From Mangifera indica (Eukaryota > Streptophyta > Magnoliopsida > Sapindales > Anacardiaceae), in the NCBI RefSeq assembly GCF_011075055.1, contig NC_058151.1, positions 5,288,251 to 5,352,250 on the forward strand: 64,000 bases of DNA, written 5' to 3'. Shown here piece after piece: positions 35,511 through 50,400 of this stretch. A program made the translations under genes and the position numbers. Below the pieces are notes generated by a model that was not told the DNA's origin, searched no databases, and saw only the letters and a program-made list of their open reading frames with translations. Positions within the stretch are counted from its first letter, which is position 1. Every line of letters begins with the position of its first letter.

Positions 35511-38290
35511 AGGTTAAAGACTTTAAAATAATATTTAAATTGAATTTTTAAGTTAACAAACAGATATGCATGAAGGGTAAACATCCATTTATTCGTTGTC
35601 ATGTTAACAAAGTAGTACAAGTCATGTAAAAAATGTGAAATGAGGCACACGATTGTGCATAAGAGGAGTGTGTGCTCTTTATGGAAAAAAAACCTTTAAA
35701 ACAAGCACGTTATCATGCAAATGAGAAAGATATCCCATAATTTTAGAAAACAAGTTTTATCCAATTTTGAGATTTAAGATTTAGAGACATATTTGATTTG
35801 ATTTTGACAATAAGAGAGTTTTTCGGTGAGTTTTTTAGCAAGGAAGAGGAAAGACAATTGACATCAAATCGACTTGCTTAAGGAGATTGATTAAGTTGTG
35901 AGACTTGAGGTTTATGTTTTAGTTTCGATTTGCTGTGTTGAATGCATGATTGTCATGTTATGTTAAAGATGATATTATTGACTTAGAATAAGTTATGTAC
36001 ATATGTTATTCCATCAAGAGTTTTGAATATGCTTGTATATTGTGTTTGAAGATCTTGGTGAAATAAATCTGCTTATATGAATTTATGAGTGCTGATCTAT
36101 ATCTTTGATGAACAAATTTGCTATAAGTTAGGGTATTGGCTTTTGGTGATTTATATTACGTGAGATTAGTTGAATATGTATATTTGTTAATCTAATTTGT
36201 ATGAAGCCTTACTTTCTACATTTAGGGCATTAGAATTGTGTTATATTTAGTGGAATAATGTTAGAAGCGTTGTAGGAGTGAAATCAAACCTAAAATGGAC
36301 CAAAAACAAGTTTTAAACAAGTATGCATGACTGTTCAAAAGACAGACATGACTGTGACATGATTAAAATTTTACGATCCATACATCATGTACGGTCATGC
36401 ACGCAAGTAGCCACATCTGTGCCATCATTAGTCAAATTTTCTAAAGAATGATAGATTGTCATGCGAAGGTCATGCACAACCATTTGTACCTAATAGATTA
36501 GGACACAAGAATGACCATGCAATAAGATTGTATAATTATTCATTGGCCAAAATTACAAATATACCATAGGACCTAATCAAACCATCATTATTATCTTGAC
36601 AATGGTCATGACAACCACCAAACCATGATCTCTTAAAGGCCATAAACAACCTTATCGATAGATGATTCCCTTGCAATGTTGTTAGTAACAACTTGTGCCC
36701 CTCCTATAAGAGTAAATACACAATCGTTTGGAAATAACTATATCCTCTTATAATAAGCTTGTCTTCCCCAACATAAACCATTAAAACATCCTTAGTCTTA
36801 ACCTCAATTTTAGTGCATAACATGATGTACATGATAGATCAAATTGTTGTTGCATATGAAACCTTACCTATCTTTTCTCTTTCTTATTGTGTTTATGGAC
36901 ACATTTCTCTAGAGAGTTTATGCCATGTGACACTAAAAGAAACCCTCTCTTTTATGCTTTCTTGATAAATCTCTTTAGCACTTTATCCACCTTTATACTT
37001 TAACTTAGAGCAAACAATCTATGCAATCTACAATGATAAATCTTAATGCTGAGAATGTAGGTTATTTTTTTTAAGTCCTTCATGGAGAAGCACTTGTATA
37101 ATTAGGTTTTTATTGTTTATAATTTCAATATATCTTTTCTAATAAACAATATGTCAACAACATAAAATTCCAAAAATGTCACTTCGCTCCTATTAATCTC
37201 ACCATAAGCAAATGGACTAGGTAAAATACACTACCTACTTGTAAACATTATATGAAGAAAATATAGTCTCCTATCATTGAGAAAAAAGTGTTGATCTAAA
37301 TTAGTTGTAGCATGAATCTAAATCTTAAGTAGAAGCAAAAGTTGATTTCAAAATTTGAATGTGAAAACTTACGCAATGAAAAATAAATGCGGTATAAGGA
37401 AACCTTTTAGGTAATGGGTCCAAAAAGAGCAAAGAAATATCAATCAATAAGTTGGCTCGCATTGACGAGTGGCTACTAAAGATAGGGTTGGTGGAGACTG
37501 TCAAGACTAGGGAGGTTATGGTGTGTCATGTTATGCCATGCATGATTGTGTTAGAAGGTGCTTGACTTCAACATAAACTCATGTGTGAAATGGTGAATGT
37601 GGTTTAGCGGATTTAGGACTTTATATATTAGGGTGGGTGTAGTTTGTTGAGTGAAGGAATTAGAGATACATACTTTAATATTAAGTTCAGTCAATAGTTT
37701 GTAGTTGAGTAATCGACATATTATTTTATTATCTTTGTTTTTAATTATTTAGGTCAATCTGAGTTACCTTTATATCAATTTGAATATGACCCAAACTATA
37801 TTTCATGTAAAAAAAACTTAACCTTAAACCTTTTTTTTTTTTTTTCGAATCATATCTGGCTAACTACTTAAGCCAAATTTTGCCAACTACATAAACCCTT
37901 GGTTTAAGTTTTGAAGTGGCATTCAATTTTTGATATCAAAGATCAATTGTAGGCTTAGTTGCCCTTTCTGTTTGATTATTTTATGACTTGTACATGCTAA
38001 ATTGTGTGTTCTTATAGCTAGTGTTTTAAGAGCGTACTATTTTTAGTGTACTAAGAATTATTTTTAATGGCTACTTGTAATTTTCTATTGAGTGTTCTAA
38101 TTGTCCTATTCAATCCACCCAAAAAAGTGAATGATTAGGATTGAATGAGAGAGTAGAAATATAATTTTTATGAGGGCAGAATAGCTATTCTATAAGTTAC
38201 ATGGCAAGAGATTCCCAAAATTATTAATTTTTTATTTATGACCCTCAAATGGTTAATTATTATAATTTTTTTATTCGTACATGTCATACA
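35511..38290. other. Intergenic with LTR-like noncoding sequence
   Basis: No gene was recognised. About 35640-36540 contains GTGCAT/CATGACCATGC-rich words like those in the gypsy LTR-type regions at 10.5-12 kb and 59-63 kb, so it is probably another decayed LTR. A poly-T run lies near 37830. Confidence 0.4.
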
Positions 38291-38293
38291 AAT

Positions 38294-38327
38294 TGGGCCT
38301 CCATTTTCAAAGCCCATCGAGGGCCCA
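38294..38327 (+). promoter_or_regulatory. Cluster of three site II (TGGGCC/T) elements
   Basis: TGGGCC at 38294-38299, AGCCCA (inverse of TGGGCT) at 38311-38316 and GGCCCA (inverse of TGGGCC) at 38322-38327 lie 120-160 bp before the RRP12-like start codon. Site II elements are bound by TCP factors and, together with telo boxes, are typical of plant promoters for ribosomal-protein, ribosome-biogenesis and proliferation genes. The motifs are seen; the function is inferred. Confidence 0.75.
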
Positions 38328-38421
38328 AAAGATTTTGACTCGTTCATCTTCATTCTCCACTTTCATTCAAACAGAACACTAACTTAAACCCTTCATTCAA
38401 TTTTAATTTTTCAGCCTCCTT

Positions 38422-38430
38422 AAACCCTAA
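38422..38430 (+). promoter_or_regulatory. Telo box AAACCCTAA
   Basis: A perfect AAACCCTAA sits 20 bp before the ATG, in the probable 5' leader. Paired with the site II cluster upstream, it matches the known promoter grammar of plant ribosome-biogenesis genes. Confidence 0.75.
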
Positions 38431-38450
38431 ACCTCCGTCCTTAATTCGCC

Positions 38451-41400
38451 ATGGAACTACAACTCACTACCGAAACAGAAACCCAAACAGAAAATGAGAA
38501 ACTCGAATTCAAACCCAACACAGACATCTGCCAACAGCTTATGGACCGTTACACCACTTCTTCCGCTCCGCAGCACCGCCACCTCGTGGCAACCGCTGCC
38601 GCCATGCGTTCTATTCTCACTTCCGAGTCCTTACCTCTAATACCTTCCGCCTACTTCGCTGCCGCAATATCTAACTTGGAATCCGCAATGCTAGACTCCA
38701 CCGAAGTTTCTGCTCTTCTGACGTTTCTGTCGATTGTGGTAGCTGTGGTGCCGCCCAAGGGGATTTCGGAATCGAAGGCAAGTGAGGCGACGGGAGTGCT
38801 GGTGGGGCTTCTGGAGAAGGAAGAGTTGCTGGGAGTTGCTAGTCTTAAGTGTGTGGTGAAGTGCTTGGGGGCTTTGTTGGTTGGTTTTTGTAATTTGGAT
38901 GATTGGGAATCAGTTAAATTAGGTTTTGAAACCTTGCTTAGATTCTCTGTTGATAAGCGTCCCAAGGTATGGTCATCTATTGCGTGAAGTTTGATATGAC
39001 GATGACTCTTCTAACCTAAACCAACATTAGAATTGCGTGCAATTGATAAATTTCATTGTACTTTATAATTTCATGCTTAATTACAGTGCCGGCCAAATTA
39101 TGTAGCTGGACTGTCTATGTTTGATATATGCTTGGTAAATTTATAGTCTATTTATGGATTGTATGGTTGGTGATGTTTTTTAAGTGGATTCGTTATTGAC
39201 ATGCGTTTGGAATTCACATCAACAATGATTTGTGGTCAAGCAAGACTATTGCTTTCTGAGGAAGCATAAATATGATTCACTTAGATAGGCACTGCCATAT
39301 GACCTTGTTGACTTGTTGGCATGCCAATCTGTCTTTGGCATTATCTTTTACGGGTATAGGACTAAGCAGCTTTGCTATTTGAGCTTTTGTGAATGCTGCT
39401 AGTGCAACTGCTACATGTTAAGCTTTGTCGTGGGCTTAATACTAAGCCATATGTATTTCTATGATCTTTTAGATATAGGCTTCAAGTTGGATGCAAATTC
39501 TTGTGGTTGTTAATGTTGGAAAATTCTGTGTAAGAATATTTAAATGCTGTTTTATCACTAGAAATGAAATGTTTCTACTCATGTTGTTGGACATAGTTTG
39601 GAAATGCTCTTCATTTTGATGATGAATGATGGCCATCATTCCAATAGATTATTTTGGTCCTTCTTGAACCTCTTTATTTTTTTGTAGGTCCGGAGGTGTG
39701 CTCAAGATTGTTTGGAGAAGGTTTTTAAGTCTTTTAAGACTTCAATTTTGATCAAGTCAGCAAGCAAACTGATAGATTCCTTCTTCAAAAAGTACATTTT
39801 GTTTGCAGTTACATCAAGCATAATGATTATAGATGGATTGAACGATGAGACTTTGACAAAACCTGAACATCTAGAGGTTCTCCATATGTTAAATGTGCTG
39901 AAGCTTACAATTCCTTATCTCTCTACTAAAGTCAGTTCGAGAGTTCTATCAGAACTATGCAAACTTATGACTTCTGAAGTCTCACTGTTTACAAGGCACA
40001 TTTTTAAATGTATTGAAGCATTTTTTGAAGCTTCAACAGTTGAAGTTAACATTCTGGAAGTGGAGAACATTATAGTTTCTCTTGCTTCATATGTGTCCTT
40101 AAAAGAGAAAAACCCAATGGACACTGTCATGTCTGCAGCCCTCTTGTTAAAGAGTGCTCTGATCAAACTTTACAATATGGAAGCAAGATCATCTTGGATT
40201 AAGAATGTTCCTGTAGTTTTTGGTGCTGTGGCTGGTATGCACCTTCTTATTTTCTTTGTGTCATTCATAATGTTATTGGTATTTTAGATTGGGAATAATA
40301 ATATGCTATGCTTGATATTTCAATTCTTGTACCTTTTGTTGCTGTGTGATTCTTACCTGATGTAATCTTAGGTTTCTAGTGTATATACTCTACATAATTA
40401 TTACTTCTATTTTTTTCTTTAATTAATATATGCAGAAAGATTATTTCTTGTTCGGTCAAACTGCATAACTTATTGATGAGTCGAGTTGCTGCACTTTCAG
40501 TATTATTTCATTTTCATGAATTATATCTTGGAGTGACAACTAGCTTGCATTTTAGTATATAAGATCCAAGTTTTGATGGATGCCTACTTCTCCATGGCAC
40601 CATATAATCTTTTTAGCATCTGCTCCACTCACCTGTCGACTTCGTGTCGCATTTTTGTGAAAATTTTTTGATAAAGTGATTGCAATTTCTTCCCTTAGTT
40701 ATTGATAATATGCATGCCTCTTGTTCCAAAGTTGGTGATGTGTTTCTGCAAGGTTTCGTTGATGTGTGCCATATATTAAAACCTAAATTGCTTTTACTAT
40801 TAGTAAATTGATTTTATGTACATTATAGATTTTTCGTTATTATAAGTTTTACTAGTATGTGTTCTTAAGATCTGCGGTTCATGTTCTCTTGACTGGGCTT
40901 GTATTTTTTATTTCTTCTGATACAAGTGATAAAATTTAGGTCTTTTGACTTCTGGGGGAAACACTTCGTCACATGCTTCATGTATCTTGAAGGGATTGAT
41001 CAGCCAATATACACCTGAAAATTTGTCACTTGAAGATAGAAGTCTGGGGAGTGAGGAAGATAATGCATTTAAATCTATGTGTGCCATCTTCGATAATGCT
41101 CTTAGCTCATATGATGGTATTCCAAATGAGCATATTTTGGCTGTCATTTCTGTTTTGTTCCTCAAACTTGGTAAGTGGACTTCTGTTAATTGGTTGCATT
41201 TAGTATCATTATAACTCTTATTTTCTTTTTAAGAGCCTTTCAAATTGTTTATTTAAGTCTTGATTTCTATAACTGCAAACTCTACTGGCATGTGTTCCTG
41301 TTATGTTTTGTTTTGAATCATTCCACAAGGTCATTAAATATTGATTGATCAATCGTTCATTCTTACATAGAACATGTATAATTGAAATACCTATATCAAA

Positions 41401-44400
41401 TAGTCTAAAACACAAATAAAATGTTAGTCTTTGAATACATTTACAAAAATACTGACATATGTTTTTACTTATTGGCTCTTGAACCCAAGTAAACGGCTTA
41501 TGAATACTTAAGATCACAAAAGTCAACTTCACATGATCACTTTCATCTCTACCTAGAATCATATTTATAGCTCTTGGGTTTCACAAGGTCAATTTTATCT
41601 TATGGCATTGTAAAATCACTACTTAATCTCTTTTATTGATATCAATTCCTATGTAGAACCTTTTCTATTTTTAATAATTTTACTCTTGTCAAGTTGGTAA
41701 CCTTATTTTTTCGTTCTAGGAAATAAAAGTACCCTTATTTATCCTCTCACCCCACCCCGCCCCCCCCAAAAAAAAAAAAAGAAAAAAATACTGACCTCTT
41801 TCAAAATCACAATAAACATATATCTATTATCTTGAAAGAATTTCAACCCTTAATTTATGAACAATTAGGGCTGAATTCGAATCAAACTCAGCTTGAATAA
41901 GCCCGAAATGAGTTATATATGAACGAGCTTGAGCCTGAGCTCGAGCTTTGAGTCAAGCTTGTTAGCAAGCAAAAAATTTTAAACTTGCGTGTGCCAGGGT
42001 TTAGACTTATGACTTTCTGTTAAGCAATAAACACTCTATCCACTAAGCTTCAGGTGCTCTTGCACTTTCTGCTCGCAAGTGTGAGGAAGTAACTCGTGTG
42101 TATTATCTATAATAAATGTGTTGTTGACACATAAATAGTCATATCAGTTGGATCCCAGCTTTGTATGTGTAGTATTATTGTTTGTAAAAGCGTAGCTGAA
42201 TATGCTCTTAGTTCAGCTTGTTTGGTCTCTTTTTATTGTTCTACCAACTCACAAAATGAATGAAATCATATTTAAATGCACTCTTAGACACCCCGTAAAA
42301 TAATGATTATGAACGGTTATGAAAATTCTCTAAATTAGTTACTCCATTAACTCTTGTTATAGTTTATTGTGGTTATAGATAATTGATATATTGGTGCTTC
42401 GTGGATTGGCATAGAGGCTTATGTTGTCTTTTGGATTCCAAATTGTTTATGATATTAGAACTTTGATTTGAGTAGCCTGTTACCATATTTCTGTTTGACT
42501 TTGCAGAAAAAATGATTCAAATATTTTTTTTATTGGAATTTTATTTCTATGCTGTTTGTGAATGTAGTTGTGACATTAATTATTCTGTTGAGCCTTCATG
42601 GTAAAGTAAATTTTATATGGAGTCAGAGGGGTTTTTTTGTGAGAATGACTAGTGCATTTAATTTTTACATTTTGGAATGAAATGATATTATTTTACTGCC
42701 ACCTTCTTTGGCTGGCCTCCTTGGTTTGATCCTTGGCGGTAAGATAGGGGGTTCAAAAATGCTCTGGGCAATGACCCACCGCCTATCTTTTTTATTCTTC
42801 TTCTTTTTTAAAAGTAAAATTGATATTACTTTAATTTATTTGTTAATTTTGTCACATTTATTTATGTTGGTTAATTTACTAACATATCTAGAACTTCTTG
42901 TTACGCTTTCTTGGTTGCAGGGGAGTCCTCATATATCTATATGAACAGCATTTTACTTAAACTTGCTGACATTATGAACCTTACAACAGTGGACATGTCT
43001 AGCACAAACCACGTGAGTGTGAATTGGAGTTTCTGCCAACCTTGTAGTGTCTCAAACTATTTCTTGCATTGGTCATCAGAAATTATTATCATCTGCGATT
43101 AACAAACCTGAAACTAGAAAAAGCATCTAATTTGGAGTTCTCCTTGAATTTCAGAAGCTGTGTATTGTATTTCGCAAATTTTCGATGTGGTCCAGTTACA
43201 ATATCTAAAGCTTTTGGGCTTCTGCCATGTCTATGCAAATTTATTGATACGCTTTTTGTCATATTTACAGCTGCAGCATTGTATTGGGTCTGCAGTAATT
43301 GCTATGGGACCAGAGAGGATACTGAAACTCTTACCTATCTCCCTTGATGCCGATAATTTTACTTGTTCAAACATTTGGTTGGTTCCTATCTTTAAAAATC
43401 ATGTTGTTGAAGCATCACTAAGGTTTTATATGGAGCATATTGTACCCCTAGCAAAAGTGCTTCAGCGGGCAAGCCGTAAAGGTATTTCTTGAAAGCATAT
43501 GAAGTTAATTTTTTTTTCCATAAATGAGAAGAATGATTAGACATGAAATATGATACAGGGCTGTTGATATAGAAAATCTTTTCCGCAAATCAATTCTAAA
43601 ATTGAGTGTTATAAATTTCATTTGTTTACTTTCAATAGTAGTAAATGTGTTTTTTTAAATGAAAAAAATATTTATAATATTTAATATTAAAATAACATTG
43701 TTGGTGATTTTAAATAATCAAATTAAAATTACTTAGAGAAATGAATATGAAAGGGCTTTTTGATGTGACAGATATCTCATGAAACTGCGTAAAACGGTAC
43801 GAAAGTGTAACCTTCTGTTTTCTTTTTTGTGTTTTAAACTTAGAAATGGAATTTTTATTTTTGTATAACGTTTTCTGAAATAGGTTAAAAGATGCATTTT
43901 CTCTATGTTTAGACTTTGAAATTAAAAATTGTTCCTCGAAAATTGGAAGATACATAGCCTAAAATACTAAAAAATGAAAATGTATTGTTTTTGTATATTG
44001 CACTCCATAATTTTGTCCAAAAACAAACTATCACTGAAAATTTGTCAAAGTTTGGACATGTTGCATGTCTCCCATGATGTTTATCAGGGACATAGTGAAT
44101 GCAAGGAATTGTTATTGTCCAATGATCTTATATCTTTTCCAGTGTTTACAACTTTACTGCACCAGTTGAATGTAACTCATAAAAGCACTTTAGTTCAATA
44201 TCTAATCATGTTTTATTTTGTGCCCTAGATGTCTTGATTGGATCAGGAATTCCTTATGTTGGATCAATTCCTTATTCATTCTGATTTATTGCATAGATGA
44301 CCACTATTTAATAGTATTTCTTTGGCAATGTCTTGCACAGATAAAGAAATATATTATTTTGGCTGATAAGGAGGGTCAAAAGTTAAGCTAATCAATATGA

Positions 44401-47400
44401 TGCTTCACATTTAATTATCTTAGAATCTAGGGCCCAATGGCCACACCAAAGAGAACTCTGTTTAGTTTAAATGGGTTCAGATTTATGGGCTTATTATGTA
44501 TCTTGTCCACCTGATAGTCTATAAATCAGTGTGAATATCTGGTTGTTACAACTGAATTCTGTTGTGTTGTAAAATTAAATTGTATTCTCTCACATGCCTT
44601 TCTCGTTCTAATTTTAAAATTCTCTTTTGTGGGTTCCTTTTCTGAGTTACTCTATATCTGATTGTAGAACTACAATGACCCCTTCTGTATTTTCAGTTCC
44701 ATGAATATTCTTTTATGTTACCATTATATTACAATCGATGCTCTCATGTTTAGTTGCTTTTTGGAATTCATTTTTGTTTACTTTTTCTTTTCCTTCTTTT
44801 ATTTCAGTTAAGAAATCAGTAATCGGTCAAGATTTGCAGGCTCATGCTCAGGCACTGTGGGGACTACTACCTGCCTTTTGTCGGTATCCAACTGACACTC
44901 ACCAAATGTTTGAACCTTTGGCCAAACTTTTAATTACTTTTCTCAAGGACTCAACTATGCGTGAAAATATTGCTGTTGCCTTACAGGTCATCTTTCTTGG
45001 TCTTCATAGTGATTCCAACCTAAGTATTTTCCCTTTTTGATGGGTTGGGGAGGGGAAAAGTTATGCATTTAATGTTTATATCTTCATCATTTTATGGCAA
45101 GTTTTTGCTTTAATTATTATATAATGTTTCTGCTTATTTAGTCTTCTTACCTTTTCATTTGTCTTCTTAGGTTCTTGTAAATCAAAACTGCAGTGTTCTT
45201 TCCTCAAAAAATGATATTGGTGATTCAAGCATCAATGAAACTAAGGATTCTATATTAGAGATCAAAAGGGCACCTTCATATACTAAGAAAACTGCAAAAA
45301 AAAATATCAGGGCTTTCGCATCATGTTCTACTGACTTGCTTCAGGCTTTGGTCGACTTATTTATTGATTCACAGCAGAAGTGCTCGTATTTAAAGGTCTC
45401 CATCTTTTATTCTTAACACACATTTTAAGGTTTGAGTATGTGATGAATTCTTACTTGCACATCATAATTGTTTTTAAGTGCATAGTATTTTTATGTAATA
45501 CAACGCTGTTTAATTTTTTATTTTCAAGACTTGGATGATAAATTATCAGATCATTGCCTTGAGCTTTTCTTGAATATGCTTTACATTGATTATTTAAAAA
45601 AATGATCTTTTAAATTTGTAAATTTGTTGTATTATTAATCACTTTCTTTTGGTCTCTTTTGATAGGATGCCATTGGTTGCTTGGCTTCCATAACAGATTC
45701 TTCCATGGTCAAAAATATATTTATGGCATTGCTGAAGAGGTTTCATTTGGTAAATGACAAAGGTGAATTTGTGAATTTGGAAAGTCATATTACTGATGCC
45801 CTTGATAATGAACAAGGGGATGTTAGTACTTCAGAGAAAGATCTACAGAGGTAAACCGGAATTTTAAGTTCCATTTTATTTTGAAACAAACAAAAAAAGA
45901 TATAAAATGAATTGATTAGTATGAATTTTGTTTCTTTGCATTTCTCTATGTTTAATCTTTTTTTTTCATTTTTAAATATTTTATATAACCTTTGTTTCTT
46001 TAATTAGTCATATATATTCTTATTTGAGCAAATATATATTCATAAATCCTGGTAATGGATTAAATTGATGAAATTGTTTCATGGATCTTTCTGACTTTCT
46101 TAACAGGTCTGTGATAATGGATCTAGCAGCTTCTTTTGTTGAAGGAGCCAATGGGGATCTTGTGGATTTAATATATAACTTCATTAGGCATACTTTTCAG
46201 GTATTGTCAAAATAAAACCTGTCCGGCATACAAAATTCCCTTTTTTCTATGAGTTTATTCTATTTTCATTTATTCTCCTGTGGTATTTAGGCTAGTGATG
46301 GGACTACTCATCATGAAGCTTATCACACTTTGGGCAAAGTTTTAAAGGTTTGTCTTAACTTCTTTATTCTTGTGGATTGTTGTCAATAATGCTTGTTGAT
46401 TTAAGGACCTCACCTGTCTCTTTGATGTTGTAATTGTACGGTACAGGAACATGCTTGGTTTTGTGCATCCAGATATGAAGAGCTGATTGATTTATTACTT
46501 GGCCTGAAATCTCCAGCTGATGTTGCATCCCTAACATGCCGGTTTGCGTGTTTTCACATTCTTCTGGTTCATGCATTGAAGGTCATTTATCCTGTTTTAG
46601 CTTTATTTTTTTATTTTTATCTTGGACTTAATTCATATATTTTTATTATAGTAGGTTATCTTTTCACTTATTTGAGTTATGTAGTATTTGCTAACGTGAG
46701 TTTGATATAATCCTCTAGGTAGGATTTTTTCCAGTAGAAGAATAACTGATCTTTAGCTTGGATTGGACTTTGGTATTTATGAATGATAATGGAAATTGAG
46801 CGTCTCCTCAACTCTCCCTGTTTCCTCTCATTTCTTTTTGGTTCTCCTATGTTAATTTGTCTCTTTATCTTCTATCTGCTTGTTCTTGACATGTAGACTG
46901 ATGTGAGCGAATATATGGTGCTCTTGTTTAGTTTCCCTTCTGTTAGGTACCTGATTGATTTCCCTCAAATCACCTCCTGCTACAATCTCCAAAAGATCCT
47001 CTAAAATCTTCCAACACTCTCTTCAACTAATTTTCAACAACTTTCCCAAATATCCACACCTTAGCAAAACAAAAGAGAAGAGCAATTAAGATGGAACAAT
47101 ACGTAAATACAACAAAGAAACTAAATAGAAAGGAGGATAACTGGATTATTGAAATTCAGTCATTACACTGCCATCTATTAAAACCACAATTCAAATTAAC
47201 AATAGCTAAGTAACCCTGGCTTTTGACAGGCCAATTCTCTTCAATTAATATAAACTCAAATATACAATTCTAGATAATGTCTTGTTTCCCTTTCATTCTC
47301 TCATACTCTATTCTATTCCCACCTTAACGGCTTTCCAACTAAGCATCAATCATAACAAGTTATGTGGCTCACCTAAGTGCTGCTGAAGAAAATACTCTAA

Positions 47401-50400
47401 AACCACTTTTCTCTACTGCCTTTCTTGTAGGATGGTGAAGGTAAACTTTGGTAATTAGAGTTTTGTCAATACCCTTTGCCCTCACATTTGTCTCACCTTG
47501 TCCTCAAGGTGAAATTCATGAAATTGCTTTTCTTAATTAGTCAACAATTCCATTTGAGCAAAACCTCTAATCGTCTAGTGGAAGAGAACCTAGTACTGAT
47601 CAATTTCTCTAGTTGTAATTGTAATTTCAGGTCGCCGCTTAAGCAAGGGGTAGAGGTTGTTGGTAGATATTGGTTCCTGTTGAGTTGTACATATTAGGTT
47701 AGGATTTCTTTAAAATAAGATTATGATAAATTAGGTAATTGTATCATGTTAAAATAGGAATGTATTGATAGTTCTACCTAAATTAGGATTTTTAATCCTC
47801 TATATAATGATTGTAATTCCTTTTTAAAAATATTGAGAATTACACAATTGTTCTTGTGTATTACATAGTATCAGAGCCTATATTAGGCTTCTAAAATTTT
47901 TCCGACGTCTCTAAGTTTGTTTTCGACTATTTTCTCCGATCACCGTGTTTGTGTCCTTTTTCAGTTGTCGTGCCTATACCATTGTGACTTGAGCTGTCTG
48001 GTCGACAAACCCTTGGAAGAAGAGTCTTCGTTTGTCGTTGCACGTGCCTCCACGTGCCGATGGTTTTCTCGGTAGCTTCTGTCGTCGATCTCCTTTTCCG
48101 GCGATTGTGCAGCGACATTGCCTCTCCCATTGGACTCAGAAGACGCTGATGAGTTTATTTGTGGTAACCTCGCCATCATCAGACACTGGAATCAGCCACA
48201 TGCATTGGTTGTTTCCTCTTCGGTTCAATTACTCCAATTTGCTTTTCTGGCGTGTGTGGACTTACAGCGCCAATGCATCTTCTCCGGTCATCCATGCTCG
48301 TGTTCATCACTGGCCATCTCCATCATCTTCGGAAAACAATCTTTGCTGGATTTTCCCTCTCTCCAGGATGTGTTCACTCTTCCAGCCTCCTCTCCAGGTG
48401 CTCATCACCAGCGTTCCTTTATTTCTGATTGATTTTTGTCTTGTTCGGTTAACGTTGCTATCGAAAGTTCCAAATCTGGATCTTTCTCGTTTCTCTCTCT
48501 TCCCATTATTACAACCGAAAAATTAATGGGAGGTGTCAACTACACTTTTTGGAAAGGAAAAATTACGGATTTCACTCAATATTGACAACTAGTCCATCTT
48601 GAGGATTACATTGTTAATTTTAAAATGGAAAGGAAAAACTTCTAAATAATCTCAATTCCCTACAATGTTAGGTGGATGTCTCAGCAAATTATAGCGTTTT
48701 TACACATTGTCCATCACCCAATGTCACCTTAAAATTTTTCCTTCTAACTATCAATTGCAATTGATTGGCCAATTTAAGAGCGATGAAGTTGTGTGTAGCT
48801 TTACAGTCTTTATTATTTTTATAGGCTCTCCCTTAATACTTTCTTTAACCATCATTTTTGGGGAGGCGAGTTCTGCCATAGAGTTGTGCAACAATTCAAC
48901 AACTATATCTTTCATGCTGTCAATTTCATCTCCTTACCCTACTGGCAACTCATCCACCTCATTTTCATCTTGATAGAGCATCACCCTTAGCTACTTAATC
49001 GACAGTTATGGTTGGGCCTGAACCTTTTGTTGCAACAAAGACAAAGACCTTGGGCAATCTTAGACTAAATTTCCAGTTGAGAGAGATGTCTAGAACCATT
49101 GGTCTGACTCGTTTGTCAGTTGTTCGAGTTATAGCTTTGTGTGGGGATGTCTTGATGATGTTTCAACAATTTGTTGTTGTCAACCAAGGGAAAATTTGGT
49201 TTTATTGATGGAAGCAGTGGGATATTAGTTGTGTTAGGAAGGACTTGGGTTATATGTTGTCTTTCCTTTTCATCTCTCTTGTGATAAACTGCTGGATTTC
49301 AAACATGTACCCATCCAAGGTCTCAAAACGGGTCATTCTTGGATATCTTCAACATCAACTCCTCCAATTAGGAATCCATGGAGAACATTCTATCAACCAA
49401 TAGACGGTACCTCTGCTCCAAATCAACAACTCTCCCTTCCATCCTTGTTGAAATCATATTCCAGATTCTTCGCTCTAATACCACTTTTGTTAGGTACTTG
49501 ATTGATTTCCCTCAAATCATCTCCTGCTACAACTCCAACAGATCTTCCGAAATCTTCCAATACTCTCCACAACCAATATTCAACAACTTCCCCAAATCTC
49601 CACATCTTAGCAAAACAAGAGAGGAACATGTTTAACTCACATTCAATCAATTCAACAACTCAAACCATTACAATCAGTAGAGGAGTAGAATTTGATGGGA
49701 GGAGAAGATCAATTCACAATGGAATAGTACATAAATACAACAAAGGAAATGAATAGAAAAAAGGTTAACTATATTACTGAAATTCACTTTTTACACGTCC
49801 ATCCATTGCAACTACAATTCAAATTAATGTAAGCCAAGTAATCCTGGCTTTTGACAGATCAGTCCTCTCTGATAAGTATAAACGCAAATATAAAATTCTA
49901 GGTAATTCCTTGATTCCCTTACATTCTCTCCGACCCTCTTTAATTCGCACCCTAATGGTTTTTCAGCTAAGCTTCAATCATAACTAGCCATGTAGCTCAC
50001 CCAAATGCTGCTGAATAAAACACTCCTGGACCACTTTTTTTCGCTGCCATTACCACTGGATACTCCATATTTCTCTCTCTCTTGGGCCTGTGAGAGTGAA
50101 CTTTGGTAATTAGAGTTCCAACACCCTCACCATCTCCTTCACTTTTTTTTGGTCTTAATGGCCTTTTATGCAGTTGGGTTGGCAGATTTCATCTCTGTGG
50201 AAGAGTGTAGGTTGACTTGACAGAAACCAGCCAAGGAAAAATTCTGTTATGTAGGATTGTGTCAAGATCACCTTTCGTGTCCCTTCTTCTTAGAAAACAT
50301 GCACTAGCAAATAATCCTTTTGTAAAAGGTATACTGTGCATGCATCTTTGTGGCAATCACTTTTGCATTATACATGAGACAAATTCTATGATCTTGTTAT

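Larger units (their letters stand above)
46941..50123 (-). mobile_element. Ty3/gypsy chromovirus remnant in intron 11 (antisense)
   Basis: Direct LTRs at 46941-47468 and 49488-50123, with element sense on the minus strand. The order on that strand is LTR, primer site, protease remnant, chromodomain-end remnant, purine tract, LTR. The internal part is about 2 kb, so most of pol is deleted, and it is split by a nested copia fragment (about 47678-48697). The flanks ccttc (46936-46940) and ccctc (50124-50128) match at 4 of 5, fitting a 5-bp target duplication. It lies wholly within the RRP12-like intron, in antisense orientation, and does not disturb the exons. Confidence 0.82.

Noticed and set aside
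43974..44228. Possible extra exon in the RRP12-like gene (84-codon frame)
   Set aside because: Exons 5 and 6 join in frame without it, and its translation does not fit the NUC173-type region.
48032..48526. 164-codon plus-strand frame in intron 11
   Set aside because: It lies in the leader/gag area of the nested copia fragment. Overlapping frames are equally open there and no domain was recognised.
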